61,435 nucleotides of DNA from an uncultured Porphyromonadaceae bacterium (GCA_947175205.1 CAMWLS010000007.1:1-61435); one strand, 5' to 3'. Shown: positions 17,388 through 26,098, numbered from the stretch's first letter. Numbers and translations are program-made. The notes: generated by a model from the letters alone, not told the origin.

Positions 17388-17906
17388 TTAGTATTTTATG
17401 AGTGATGTTATTTCAGCGTCTTCAGGGAGAGCGGCGCGGCCGTTGAGGGCGGTGAGCTCTATTATGAAGTTTACATAAATCTTTTTCGGGTTAAGGCTTT
17501 TCACCAGCTTGTAGGTAGCGGCCATTGTGCCTCCTGTTGCGAGGACATCATCATGCAGGACCACAATATCATCAGGACCTATGGCATCACGGTGAATTTC
17601 TATGACATCCTTGCCGTATTCCTTGTCGTACTCCATGCGTATGGTGTCAGCGGGGAGCTTACCGGGTTTGCGAGCCGGAACAAAACCGGCACCCAGTTCA
17701 AAGGCCAGGATGGAGCCGCCAATGAAGCCGCGGCTTTCTATTCCTACCACCTTTGTCACGCCCTTGTCGCGGTACATCTGAGAAAGGTCCCAGCCTATGA
17801 TGTGCAACGCGCGCGGGTCTTTAAAAACTGTGGTAAGATCCTTGAAGATTATGCCCTTGGTGGGGAAGTCCTTAACGTCACGAATGCGAGCTTTAATGTA
17901 TTCCAT
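17388..17906 (-). CDS. apt: adenine phosphoribosyltransferase
   Basis: Salvages adenine to AMP using PRPP. It has 172 residues. The PRPP-binding signature is VVLHDDVLATGGTMAA, with FKDLTTVF and VGIESRGFIGGSILAFELGAGFVPARK earlier, as in bacterial Apt. A terminator with a T run follows. The 86-bp gap upstream, toward mnmG, holds a perfect parS site. Confidence 0.94.
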   Translation of the reverse strand: MEYIKARIRDVKDFPTKGIIFKDLTTVFKDPRALHIIGWDLSQMYRDKGVTKVVGIESRGFIGGSILAFELGAGFVPARKPGKLPADTIRMEYDKEYGKDVIEIHRDAIGPDDIVVLHDDVLATGGTMAATYKLVKSLNPKKIYVNFIIELTALNGRAALPEDAEITSLIKY

Positions 17907-17970
17907 GGAAATATAATATGTTTTAAGATATGAGTTAATCAGTTGAACTACGGGTTATTGAGTGAGTATT

Positions 17971-17986
17971 TGTTTCACGTGAAACA
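17971..17986. promoter_or_regulatory. parS: parS centromere-like site (ParB binding)
   Basis: TGTTTCACGTGAAACA is an exact 16-bp palindrome identical to the bacterial parS consensus. It lies between the mnmG stop (17993) and the apt start (17906), outside coding sequence. parS sites are bound by ParB/Spo0J and usually cluster near the replication origin. No parA or parB gene lies in the window, and I saw no other perfect copy. Confidence 0.85.
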
Positions 17987-17992
17987 TTTGTT

Positions 17993-19903
17993 TTATCTTT
18001 TCATGAGGACCAGAAGGATGGAAATATCCGCAGGTGAGATGCCGGGGATACGCGATGCCTGACCAACGGTGGCAGGTCTGATACGTGATAGTTTCTGGCG
18101 TGCCTCTGTGCTGAGGGAGCTGATGTCATTATAGTCCAGAGAAGCCGGGAGGCGTACGTCTTCAAGGCGGAGAAGTTTGTCAGCCAGAGCACGTTCACGG
18201 TCTATGTAGCCGCTGTATTTTATAAGTATCTCTGCTGCCTCAATAATCTCGTTGCGGCGGTCAGAGGGCAGGGCATCAAAGGCTTCTTTGAGACGGGGCT
18301 CCACTGTTGCCAACATCTCCAGAGTCAGCTGAGGTCTGAGCGCTAAAGTGAGCAGGCGTGTACGCTGTGTGAGCGGTGAGGTTCCTGCAGCTTCCAGAAA
18401 TGCGTTGTAACGCGCAGGGTCAGCCGGAAGAGAAGATATGAGTTCTATAAGTCCGTCACGCAGCAGGCGCTTCTGCTGTACCAGGTCCAGCCTGCGGTCA
18501 TCAGCAAGTCCTATGGCATGAGCCAGAGGGGTAAGGCGCATGTCAGCATCATCCTGACGGAGGAGAATACGGTATTCTGCCCGGGATGTGAACATGCGGT
18601 AAGGCTCGTCCACGCCTTTTGTTACCAGGTCATCAATCAGGACGCCTATGTATGCCTGGTCGCGTCCCAGGGTGAATGGCTCGCGTCCCTGAACGTACAG
18701 AGCGGCGTTGGCACCTGCCATCAGTCCCTGACCCGCGGCTTCCTCATAACCGGTGGTGCCGTTTATCTGTCCGGCAAGGAAGAGACCTCTGATGAGCTTT
18801 GTGTGCAGTGTATGGTCCAGTTGGGTGGGGTCAAAGAAATCATATTCTATGGCATAGCCCGGGCGGTATATCTGAACATCACGCAGGGCCGGAATGGTCT
18901 TGAGGGCTTCCAACTGTATGTCCATGGGCAGGGAGGAGCTGAAACCGTTAAGGTAAAACTCCTGAGTGGTCTCGCCCTCGGGTTCCAGGAAAAGGTGATG
19001 GCTCTCCTTGTCAGCAAAGGTTACTATCTTGGTCTCAATGGAAGGGCAGTATCGGGGCCCTATGCTTTTTATCTGTCCGTTATAAAGCGGGGAGTCAGGG
19101 AGTCCCTGTCTGAGAATCTCGTGAGTGGCGGTGTTTGTATTCACCGTATAGCAGGGGCGCTGTTTCAGGCGGCGTTTAATCTCGGGGAGATATGAGAAAC
19201 CGCAGTCATCATTATCACCTTCCTGCGGAACAGTCTCTTCCCAGTGAACTGAGCGGCCGTCAATGCGCACCGGTGTCCCGGTTTTCATGCGGTCAGCGGT
19301 CATGCCCAGTGAAATGAGCTGCTCTGTAATACCGTGCGCTGCGGGTTCAGATATGCGGCCGCCTTCAAAAGTGTTGCGTCCTATGTGCATGAGCCCGTTA
19401 AGGAATGTTCCCACGGTAAGCACAACGGCTGCTGCGTGAAATTCAGCACCCTCGGTGGTGCGCACGCCGGTAACGCGGAAGCGGGCGGGGCTGTCCTCAG
19501 CTTCCTCAGCAAGGGGCTCTGTGATGAGTTCTACAGCATTTCCCTGCCACATGTACAGGCCTGGAATGTTCTCCAGTGTCTCGCGCCACAGAGCAGAAAA
19601 CTTATTGCGGTCAGCCTGTGCGCGCGGGCTCCACATGGCGGGGCCTTTGGAGCGGTTTAGCATACGGAACTGAATTGAGGTCAGGTCTGTGATAACACCC
19701 ATGTGTCCTCCCAGTGCGTCAATCTCACGCACAATCTGTCCCTTGGCAATACCTCCCACTGCTGGGTTGCAGCTCATCTGAGCTATTTTCCCCATGTCCA
19801 TGGTCAGGAGGAGGGTACGTGAACCCAGGCGGCCTGCCGCAGCGGCAGCCTCGCACCCGGCATGGCCGGCTCCAACAACTATGACGTCGTAATCAAAATA
19901 CAT
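17993..19903 (-). CDS. mnmG: tRNA uridine-5-carboxymethylaminomethyl(34) synthesis enzyme MnmG (GidA)
   Basis: FAD enzyme that with MnmE modifies the wobble uridine of several tRNAs. It has 636 residues. The N-terminal FAD motif is VVGAGHAGCEAA; family blocks include MSCNPAVGGIAKGQIVREIDALGG, QFRMLNRSKGPAMWSPRAQADR, GRISEPAAHGI, LFLAGQINGTTGYEEAAGQGLMAG and the C-terminal helical domain (YSGYIDRE). ybeY lies 24 bp upstream, so the two are probably co-transcribed. Confidence 0.95.
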   Translation of the reverse strand: MYFDYDVIVVGAGHAGCEAAAAAGRLGSRTLLLTMDMGKIAQMSCNPAVGGIAKGQIVREIDALGGHMGVITDLTSIQFRMLNRSKGPAMWSPRAQADRNKFSALWRETLENIPGLYMWQGNAVELITEPLAEEAEDSPARFRVTGVRTTEGAEFHAAAVVLTVGTFLNGLMHIGRNTFEGGRISEPAAHGITEQLISLGMTADRMKTGTPVRIDGRSVHWEETVPQEGDNDDCGFSYLPEIKRRLKQRPCYTVNTNTATHEILRQGLPDSPLYNGQIKSIGPRYCPSIETKIVTFADKESHHLFLEPEGETTQEFYLNGFSSSLPMDIQLEALKTIPALRDVQIYRPGYAIEYDFFDPTQLDHTLHTKLIRGLFLAGQINGTTGYEEAAGQGLMAGANAALYVQGREPFTLGRDQAYIGVLIDDLVTKGVDEPYRMFTSRAEYRILLRQDDADMRLTPLAHAIGLADDRRLDLVQQKRLLRDGLIELISSLPADPARYNAFLEAAGTSPLTQRTRLLTLALRPQLTLEMLATVEPRLKEAFDALPSDRRNEIIEAAEILIKYSGYIDRERALADKLLRLEDVRLPASLDYNDISSLSTEARQKLSRIRPATVGQASRIPGISPADISILLVLMKR

Positions 19904-19927
19904 TATAATCTGTTGGTGTATAGTGTG

Positions 19928-20359
19928 TTACACAATGGACGGCAATAATTCCAAGGCTCTGTTCTCGTGAGCTTCCATAATCTCGCGTTCTCCCGGTCCC
20001 TTGTCATTAATTCCGCACAGGTGAAGTACGCCGTGAATGATAACACGCAGTAACTCAGTGGAATATGGGGCATTAACGGTGATGGCGTTAGTCTCTACGG
20101 TGTCCAGTGAGATGTACATGTCTCCGGAAATACGCGTGTTGCGGGAATAGTCAAAGGTGATTATGTCTGTGAAATAGTCGTGGTTCAGGAACTGTCTGTT
20201 CACCCGGAGGATAACCGGGTCAGAACAGAAGATATAAGTCAGAGGACCCAGGCTGCGGCCGTGTTCGGCAGCAACGACTTCAATCCACCGGCTCAGGCGA
20301 GCGGTGTCAATCTCCGGCATGGCTATATCTTCTGTGAGCCACTGAATTTCATTTCTCAT
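19928..20359 (-). CDS. ybeY: rRNA maturation endoribonuclease YbeY
   Basis: Metal-dependent endoribonuclease for 16S rRNA 3' processing and ribosome quality control. It has 143 residues. The core motif reads IIHGVLHLCGINDKG: His109 and His113 are kept, while the usual third metal-binding His is Asp119. The same replacement is what I recall from other Bacteroidales YbeY proteins, so it is probably a clade trait rather than loss of function. The ITFDY and SGDMYISLDTV strands are also typical. Confidence 0.92.
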   Translation of the reverse strand: MRNEIQWLTEDIAMPEIDTARLSRWIEVVAAEHGRSLGPLTYIFCSDPVILRVNRQFLNHDYFTDIITFDYSRNTRISGDMYISLDTVETNAITVNAPYSTELLRVIIHGVLHLCGINDKGPGEREIMEAHENRALELLPSIV

Positions 20360-20404
20360 ATTCAGAACGGGCGGAAAGCTTCAAGTATTTCATTCCACAA
20401 GCTA

Positions 20405-20412
20405 CAAAAATA
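20405..20412 (-). promoter_or_regulatory. -7 element upstream of ybeY-mnmG
   Basis: TATTTTTG on the minus strand, 45 bp before the ybeY ATG, matches TAnnTTTG. The -33 region is not conserved. Confidence 0.5.
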
Positions 20413-20473
20413 CAAAATTGCCACGGAGCGTGTTAAATCTAAATGTTATAAAATATTAATGGGTGGGAGAGGT

Positions 20474-20527
20474 GAGGCTTATGCTTCTTATGGGTCTTAT
20501 GCAGCTTATGCTTCTTATGTGTCTTAT
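20474..20527. repeat. degenerate 9-bp tandem repeat, locus B
   Basis: Six 9-bp units in register: GAGGCTTAT, GCTTCTTAT, GGGTCTTAT, GCAGCTTAT, GCTTCTTAT, GTGTCTTAT. It lies directly downstream of the glycosyltransferase stop and upstream of ybeY. It shares the GCTTCTTAT unit with locus A. Confidence 0.85.
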
Positions 20528-20531
20528 ATTT

Positions 20532-21710
20532 TTAGTTTTTGGTGTAGAGGTGGAGGTAGCGCTGTGACATGGTTTGAATGCTGAAGCGGTTGCGGGCCAC
20601 GGTGGCTATCACGTTGCGGTCTTTATCTGTGGTTTCTTCAACAAGCGTGATAATCTTCCGGACCAGGGTTTCCAAATCCTCTGCAATGGCTACGCCGGGA
20701 ATGTCTTCCACACCTTCTCTGATTCCTTCGCAGTCCAAGGCTGCCACGGGGGTCCCTTGCACCAGGGCTTCAATCTTGGTCATGCTGAAGCTTTCGTGCC
20801 GGCTGAGTATGACCAGTGCGGCGGCCTGTTCCATTTCTTTTATCACTTGGGCGTGAGGAAGGTGACCGTGGATTACACAGGGCCCGCAGCAGTCACCGGC
20901 AGTTATAAAGGAGTCAGCATTGCGGCCAATGATTTCCATGCCTATGTCCTGAGGGAGCAGCTGACGGAGGCGGCGGAGGCGGTCAGCACCTTTTTCCCGG
21001 GTCCACTTGTGCGCCACCAGCAATATTTTTTTCTCTCTGTGCAGCTGTGGTTCTGTCAGAGGAACAGCGGTACCGTTGGGGATGGTAAGTACGGGATGGA
21101 TGCCCAGATGTGATGCCCGGGCCAGGGCGCTTATCCAGTCACTTACACCTACCACGGTGAGATTACTGAGTTTGCTGAAGGTGCTGATCTTGCGCTGCAG
21201 GGCGGTGCCTTCGCTTCCGGGCCGGCGGGTTGCCGGATAGCGGTCAGGGCAGGGGCAGGCCGTGCATCCTGCTTCAAGTGCCGGGCAGTCTCCGGGAATG
21301 GCACAGCGCCCGGTGGTGGCCCAGCGGTCATGAAGCGTGAAAACCACATGCGCCCGGCTGTGGGCAAGGTATTCCAGCAGCATCTGCACATCCAGGAAAT
21401 AGCCATGCAGGTTGTGAAGGTGCACCACGTCCGGGTTCAGTTTCTTGAGAAATTTAATCAGGCGGGCTGTGGCGTGGCGGCTTCCACGCGCGGCGGCTCC
21501 CAGTATACGCCTCTTTAGCAGGTGAGATGCCTGTTCAGCCAGGGAACCTATATGGTAAAATTCCACATCCGGAACTGCGGGTGCCTGTGCACGTCCGTAA
21601 GCCACCACTGCTTTCCAGCCGTTAGCCGCCGCATGGCGGGCCAGAGACAGTGCCAGGGCACCGGTGGTTTCCGCGCCAGCGCTTACAGATATGTGAATCA
21701 CGGTTTTCAC
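20532..21710 (-). CDS. glycosyltransferase (GT4-like)
   Basis: GT-B type glycosyltransferase of about 392 residues. The N-terminus reads VIHISVSAGAETTGALALSLARHA. A Cys-rich insert (HDRWATTGRC then CPALEAGCTACPCP) resembles the HDCWxFTGHC Cys cluster of a Bacteroidota GT subgroup and may bind metal. The donor domain shows KWTREKGADRLRRL and SRHESFSMTKIEALVQGTPV. No ATG is available near the start: the frame opens with TTG at 21728, and GTG at 21710 (KTVIHIS) or 21701 are alternatives. The acceptor is unknown. It is divergently oriented from ald. Confidence 0.78.
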   Translation of the reverse strand: MKTVIHISVSAGAETTGALALSLARHAAANGWKAVVAYGRAQAPAVPDVEFYHIGSLAEQASHLLKRRILGAAARGSRHATARLIKFLKKLNPDVVHLHNLHGYFLDVQMLLEYLAHSRAHVVFTLHDRWATTGRCAIPGDCPALEAGCTACPCPDRYPATRRPGSEGTALQRKISTFSKLSNLTVVGVSDWISALARASHLGIHPVLTIPNGTAVPLTEPQLHREKKILLVAHKWTREKGADRLRRLRQLLPQDIGMEIIGRNADSFITAGDCCGPCVIHGHLPHAQVIKEMEQAAALVILSRHESFSMTKIEALVQGTPVAALDCEGIREGVEDIPGVAIAEDLETLVRKIITLVEETTDKDRNVIATVARNRFSIQTMSQRYLHLYTKN

Positions 21711-21787
21711 AAGTACAAATTTATTCAAAATACGTTTTACTGACGGTTATTTAATATTTGTTAGCATTTATTTCAGGATTTTGTTTT

Positions 21788-21795
21788 TATATTTG
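21788..21795 (+). promoter_or_regulatory. -7 element upstream of ald
   Basis: TATATTTG matches TAnnTTTG. Transcription would start near 21802, giving a leader of about 60 nt to the ATG at 21862. This argues against a start at 21781. The -33 element is not at the ideal distance. Confidence 0.55.
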
Positions 21796-21861
21796 CCCGT
21801 AACAAAAAAGAACATTCTAACAATCTTAAACCATATATCTAACCATTTAAAACGCAGCGCT

Positions 21862-22971
21862 ATGATTATAGGCGTACCTAAAGAGATTAAGAACAACGAG
21901 AACCGTGTAGCGGCCACACCGTCCGGAGTCAAAGAACTGGTAAAGCACGGTCACACCGTGTATGTACAGCATACAGCCGGAGAAGGCAGCGGATTCAGTG
22001 ATGCTGAATATGAAGCCGCCGGAGCCACCATACTTCCCACCATAGAAGATGTGTATGGGATTGCAGAGATGATAATCAAGGTGAAAGAACCCATTGAGCC
22101 GGAGTACAAACTGGTGAAGAAGGGACAGCTGCTTTTCACATACTTCCATTTTGCCAGTGATTTTGAGCTCACAGAAGCCATGCTCAAGTCAGGCGCCACC
22201 TGTATTGCATATGAAACAGTACGTGACCGTCAGGGCACATTACCTCTTCTGATTCCCATGAGCGAGGTTGCCGGCCGCATGTCCATTCAGGAGGGCGCGC
22301 GCTTTCTGGAGAAGCCCCAGGGGGGCAAGGGTATCCTCTTAGGCGGTGTGCCGGGCGTCAAGCCCGCCAAGGTGCTCATCCTGGGTGCCGGTGTAGTGGG
22401 CCGTAACGCCGCCATGATGGCCGCCGGTCTGGGTTGTGACGTTACCATCACTGACATCTCGCTCCCCACCCTGCGCCACCTCAATGAGGTTATGCCTGCA
22501 AATGTCAAGACCCTTTACTCCTCACAGCACAATATAGAGCAGGAGCTTCCCACCACTGACCTGGTGATAGGCTCCGTTCTCATTCCCGGTGCCAAGGCTC
22601 CCAAGCTGGTCACTCCCGAGATGGTGAAACTTCTTCCCAAGGGCAGTGTGATGGTGGACGTGGCCATAGACCAGGGCGGCTGTTTTGCCACCTCACATCC
22701 CACCACCCACACAGATCCCGTTTATGAGGTGGACGGTGTGGTTCACTATGCAGTGGCAAATATCCCCGGTGCCGTTCCCTTTACCTCCACGCTGGCACTC
22801 ACCAACGCCACTCTGCCTTATGCTTTGCGCCTGGCTGACATGGGCTGGAAAGACGCCTGCAAGGCTGATGCCGGCCTGGCGCAGGGCGTGAATATAGTGG
22901 ACGGCAAGGTTACCTTTGAAGGCGTTTCCAAGGCCTGGGACCTGCCCTACACTCCTCTGGATTTAAACTGA
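21862..22971 (+). CDS. ald: alanine dehydrogenase
   Basis: Reversible NAD-dependent deamination of L-alanine to pyruvate and ammonium. With the ATG at 21862 it has 369 residues, the usual length. Arg15 (ENRVAATP), the catalytic Lys75 (KVKEPIEPEY), His96 (YFHFASD), the NAD motif GAGVVG (175-180) and the DVAIDQGGCF block are all present, so it should be active. The frame is open upstream to 21781, but a promoter lies there. A strong hairpin follows the stop. A degenerate paralogue is at 33271-34434. Confidence 0.94.
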   Translation: MIIGVPKEIKNNENRVAATPSGVKELVKHGHTVYVQHTAGEGSGFSDAEYEAAGATILPTIEDVYGIAEMIIKVKEPIEPEYKLVKKGQLLFTYFHFASDFELTEAMLKSGATCIAYETVRDRQGTLPLLIPMSEVAGRMSIQEGARFLEKPQGGKGILLGGVPGVKPAKVLILGAGVVGRNAAMMAAGLGCDVTITDISLPTLRHLNEVMPANVKTLYSSQHNIEQELPTTDLVIGSVLIPGAKAPKLVTPEMVKLLPKGSVMVDVAIDQGGCFATSHPTTHTDPVYEVDGVVHYAVANIPGAVPFTSTLALTNATLPYALRLADMGWKDACKADAGLAQGVNIVDGKVTFEGVSKAWDLPYTPLDLN

Positions 22972-22984
22972 ATCTAACCATATG

Positions 22985-23033
22985 ACCCGTGCGGCTACCC
23001 GTGGGCGTTCCGTCCCGCGCCGGCCGCATGGGT
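22985..23033 (+). terminator. rho-independent terminator of ald
   Basis: Arms ACCCGTGCGGC (22985-22995) and GCCGCATGGGT (23023-23033) pair with a single G-T wobble and are followed by TTATTAT. Confidence 0.75.
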
Positions 23034-23063
23034 TTATTATAATATCAAAGAACTGAACAGCTT

Positions 23064-24734
23064 ATGAAGCAACTGTACCGCATTACCCTCCTCCCTGCCA
23101 TCATTCTGTGTGCCTGCTGTGTCATGAAGGCGCAGGCCCCTGAAGGCTATTACTCATCTCTTAAAGGCAAGACCTCAAGTGAGCTCAAGACCGCCGTTTA
23201 CCAGCTGATTCACAACTTTACGCTGGTCTCATCATACTCAGACCTGCCCAAGTATTTCCAGCACACTGATGTGTATCCTGACAGCCGCCGCTGGTGGGAT
23301 ATGTACTCAGACATACCCCTTTATGCCCCCAGCTTCAGCGGCCTTAACCGCGAGCATTCCTTCCCCAAGAGCTGGTGGGGCGGCCTGACGGACATCCCTG
23401 CTTACGTGGACCTTAACCACCTTTATCCCTCAGAGGCAAAGGCTAACCAGGCCAAGAGTAACTATCCCCTGGGCACTGTGGACCGTAGTTCATCCATAAA
23501 GTTCCAGAACGGCATCACCACCGTGGGTTATCCGGTGGCCGGACAGGGAGGAAGCGCCTCTTACGTCTTTGAGCCGGCTGACGAGTACAAGGGAGATTTT
23601 GCGCGTACGTATTTTTATATGGTGACCTGTTATCAGAATCTGAAATGGAACCAGAGCTACATGTTCATGCTTCAGCAGAATTTATATCCCACGCTTAATA
23701 ACTGGGCCGTAAAGCTGCTTCTGGACTGGAACCGGCGTGACCCCGTGAGCCAGAAGGAGGTGGACCGCAATAACGCAGTCTACGGTTTTCAGAATAACCG
23801 TAATCCCTTTATAGATCATCCGGAACTGGCAGAATACATCTGGGGTGACAAGATGGGAGTGCCCTTTGACCCCGGAACTTCCGGGCTCCCGGTGGGTGAC
23901 CCGGAACTCACCACTCCCGTTCAGGGAATGAGTCTGGAGTTTGGTCAGGTGGCGCTGGGACAGAGCATAACCCGTCAGCTGTTCTTCAAGGGCGAAAATC
24001 TCACCGGCAGCCTTGACCTGAGCCTGTATTCCGGAGACAAGGCTCAGTTCCGTATTCCGTTCACTTCCCTGTCAGCGGCTCTGGTTAATAACCCTGACGG
24101 CTATCAGCTTAACATCACCTATACTCCCGCAGTCATAGGGCAGCACAGCTCCAAGCTGCTGATTGCCGAGGGTGGTATTGAAGGCTCGCGTACCGTTACC
24201 CTCTTAGGTGAGTGTCTTCCCGTTCCGGAGCTTGGCGCATGTACGGCTATGGATGCCACAGAAGTGGGAGAGGACAGCTATCTGGCTCAGTGGACATATC
24301 CCGCCTCAGATGAAGTGGATTACTGGATAATCACCCGTACCCGTTATAGCAGAGGCAGTGCCGTGACAGAAGAAATCATGGCAGAAGCGGCTCCGTGGCT
24401 TATAAGCGGCTTTGCTGACAGTGACTCAGAGACTTATGCCGTACAGTCAGTGCGCCTGGGCTATCGCAGTCCCATGAGCAATGTCATCACCGTGACCCAT
24501 GCCGGTGTGGATGATGTGTGCGTTCAGGCTCCGTTAGCCATAGTTCCCATAAGCGGTGGTATGCGTATCCAGCTGTCTGAGCCGCAGAGCGGCCTGCGCA
24601 TTTACGACCCGTCAGGACGCGAGGTGTACTTCCTTGACACAGTGGAAAATAACACAGAAATCTTCCTCCCCGCCGGAATTTACATTCTCACCACCCGTGA
24701 GCATCCGTATCCGGTGAAGCAGGCAGTGTGGTAA
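23064..24734 (+). CDS. secreted endonuclease I family nuclease with T9SS-type C-terminus
   Basis: Exported nuclease of 556 residues. A signal peptide (MKQLYRITLLPAIILCACCVMKAQA) is followed by an endonuclease I (EndA/NucM) domain to about residue 280 with NREHSFPKSWW and DLNHLYPSEAKANQAKSN, the His/Asn metal centre of the family. A beta-sandwich region and a fibronectin-like domain follow. The last 60 residues (LRIYDPSGREVYFLD then AGIYILTTRE) look like a type A T9SS sorting domain, so it is likely secreted or surface-attached through T9SS. It sits alone after the ald terminator. Its role could be nutrient DNA breakdown. Confidence 0.85.
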   Translation: MKQLYRITLLPAIILCACCVMKAQAPEGYYSSLKGKTSSELKTAVYQLIHNFTLVSSYSDLPKYFQHTDVYPDSRRWWDMYSDIPLYAPSFSGLNREHSFPKSWWGGLTDIPAYVDLNHLYPSEAKANQAKSNYPLGTVDRSSSIKFQNGITTVGYPVAGQGGSASYVFEPADEYKGDFARTYFYMVTCYQNLKWNQSYMFMLQQNLYPTLNNWAVKLLLDWNRRDPVSQKEVDRNNAVYGFQNNRNPFIDHPELAEYIWGDKMGVPFDPGTSGLPVGDPELTTPVQGMSLEFGQVALGQSITRQLFFKGENLTGSLDLSLYSGDKAQFRIPFTSLSAALVNNPDGYQLNITYTPAVIGQHSSKLLIAEGGIEGSRTVTLLGECLPVPELGACTAMDATEVGEDSYLAQWTYPASDEVDYWIITRTRYSRGSAVTEEIMAEAAPWLISGFADSDSETYAVQSVRLGYRSPMSNVITVTHAGVDDVCVQAPLAIVPISGGMRIQLSEPQSGLRIYDPSGREVYFLDTVENNTEIFLPAGIYILTTREHPYPVKQAVW

Positions 24735-24816
24735 TATGGAATTTGAGATTAAATGAAGTTGCCCTTTATTGGCAGGTGACTTATTGAGAAGTATGCACAG
24801 TATCAACCTCTAATTC

Positions 24817-25095
24817 ATGCAGACAATGGAAGAAGAACAAAAAACACCACTTACCGATTATTACTCAAAGCCATATCAAGGGAGGCGCTATATGGAGCAT
24901 AGTAGTGAGTCTCTAATCATCCCGGCTGCTATCAACGCCATTGCGTGGCTTGCCTTTATAGCGGGAATAGTTGTCATTTTCATTGATATTGAAAACGGCT
25001 CATGGATATATGGACTTGGTATAGTAGTTTTTTCCGTATTCTTCTTCGGATTCTCTGTTATAGTTAAAGCAGCATTGAAGTATCTTGATGAATAA
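24817..25095 (+). CDS. small membrane protein of unknown function
   Basis: Not recognised. It has 92 residues: a polar N-terminus (DYYSKPYQGRRYMEHSSES) and two hydrophobic helices (about 33-54 and 60-82), ending KAALKYLDE. A second ATG at 24826 is possible. No clear promoter. Coding is plausible from its length, its membrane pattern and the lack of a competing frame, but not certain. Confidence 0.55.
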   Translation: MQTMEEEQKTPLTDYYSKPYQGRRYMEHSSESLIIPAAINAIAWLAFIAGIVVIFIDIENGSWIYGLGIVVFSVFFFGFSVIVKAALKYLDE

Positions 25096-25196
25096 ATCAA
25101 CAACTAAATACTCAACCAATATAATCTTAAATTCTTATTGGAAACTTTCCACGTGAATCTTAAATTATTCATAGAGTGTTAAATTTTTCAGAAAAA

Positions 25197-25228
25197 TTTG
25201 GTTTGGTGAACTAAAAGGACTAAATTTG
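25197..25228 (+). promoter_or_regulatory. Bacteroidota-type promoter for the NYN gene leader
   Basis: TTTG (25197-25200), 20-bp spacer, then TAAATTTG (25221-25228): an exact match to TTTG-N19-21-TAnnTTTG. Transcription should start near 25233, about 75 nt before the NYN gene ATG. Confidence 0.78.
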
Positions 25229-25232
25229 TGTC

Positions 25233-25305
25233 ATCTTTTTAAGATAGTATCCCCCTTAGATGGAAAAAGCTAAGGCCCGCCCTCAGTAATGGGGGCTTAT
25301 TTTTT
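25233..25305 (+). ncRNA. candidate structured leader or small RNA with terminator-like hairpin
   Basis: Between the promoter and the ATG at 25309 the transcript contains CCTTAG (25254-25259) able to pair with CTAAGG, and a later hairpin joining AAGGCCC to GGGGGCTT that is followed by TTTTTT. The CTAAGG strand is shared by the two pairings, so they are mutually exclusive, as in an attenuator. Alternatively this is a short independent RNA ending at 25305. No known riboswitch class was recognised. Confidence 0.45.
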
Positions 25306-25308
25306 ATT

Positions 25309-25959
25309 ATGGAACAGAGCTATCCCGCACAGCGCGTAATTGTCTATGTAGACGGTTTTAATTTCTACTACGGTATCAGGAAAGAGCCGTGGAACAAGTA
25401 TTATTGGCTTGACATTGTCAAGCTGTTTGAGCAGTTTATGCTGCCGCATCAGGAGTTGGTGGCGGTAAAGTATTTTTCAGCCCGGCCATTGGGCGACCCG
25501 GGAAAGAGTTTGCGTCAAAATGCTTTTTTTCAGGCTAATCTTGAAAATAAGAAATTCAAGTTGATTCTTGGCAAATACCTTAAAAAGAGGTTGGAGTGTT
25601 TTAAATGTCACAATATCATCAATACATACGAAGAGAAAGAATCTGATGTAAACCTTGCGACTCAGATTGTGGCGGATGCGTATCAGGATAATTGTGACAT
25701 TGTGATTCTGGTATCTGCGGACAGTGACATGATACCCGCTATTGACCTTGCGCGAGAAGCTGGTAAAAAGGTGTTTATATATTTTCCTCCTAATCATAAA
25801 TCCTCCAACCTGCGTATATTGGCCGGTATGAGGCCTACATGGCTTGAACGCTATGAGGGCCGTTTCAGAAATGCACTGCTGCCAGACCGGATAACGTTAA
25901 AGAGTGGATTTGAACTGGTGATTCCTGAGGAGTGGAGAATCATACGTGACGGTAAATAA
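25309..25959 (+). CDS. NYN domain (PIN-like) ribonuclease
   Basis: Predicted metal-dependent RNase of 216 residues. The acidic centre is visible: VIVYVDGFNFYYG (Asp15, Asn18), KESDVNLATQI (Asp113) and VSADSDMIPAI (Asp138, Asp140). A CFKC pair (Cys97, Cys100) sits between strands. NYN proteins act on RNA; the target is unknown. The gene is monocistronic, with its own promoter and an unusual terminator-like element 4 bp before its ATG. It is flanked by long AT-rich spacers, and its base composition seems lower in GC than the neighbouring core genes. Confidence 0.83.
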   Translation: MEQSYPAQRVIVYVDGFNFYYGIRKEPWNKYYWLDIVKLFEQFMLPHQELVAVKYFSARPLGDPGKSLRQNAFFQANLENKKFKLILGKYLKKRLECFKCHNIINTYEEKESDVNLATQIVADAYQDNCDIVILVSADSDMIPAIDLAREAGKKVFIYFPPNHKSSNLRILAGMRPTWLERYEGRFRNALLPDRITLKSGFELVIPEEWRIIRDGK

Positions 25960-26057
25960 TTCCCGCTTGAACCCACTGACAAGTCAATAAGAATCACCCC
26001 AGTGCTTTGGTAAAGTAATTTTTTACTTTATTTTATAAATAAGCTGAAAAAAAATTG

Positions 26058-26065
26058 TATTTTTG
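26058..26065 (+). promoter_or_regulatory. -7 element upstream of gap
   Basis: TATTTTTG matches TAnnTTTG. Transcription would start near 26072 and give a leader of about 130 nt. No TTTG at the ideal -33 distance. Confidence 0.5.
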
Positions 26066-26098
26066 CAGTTGCAAAACAAAGTGCCCCTGAAATATGTA

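Noticed and set aside
25145-25160. Second parS-like site around CACGTG
   Set aside because: Only the central CACGTG matches; the outer arms differ at several positions.
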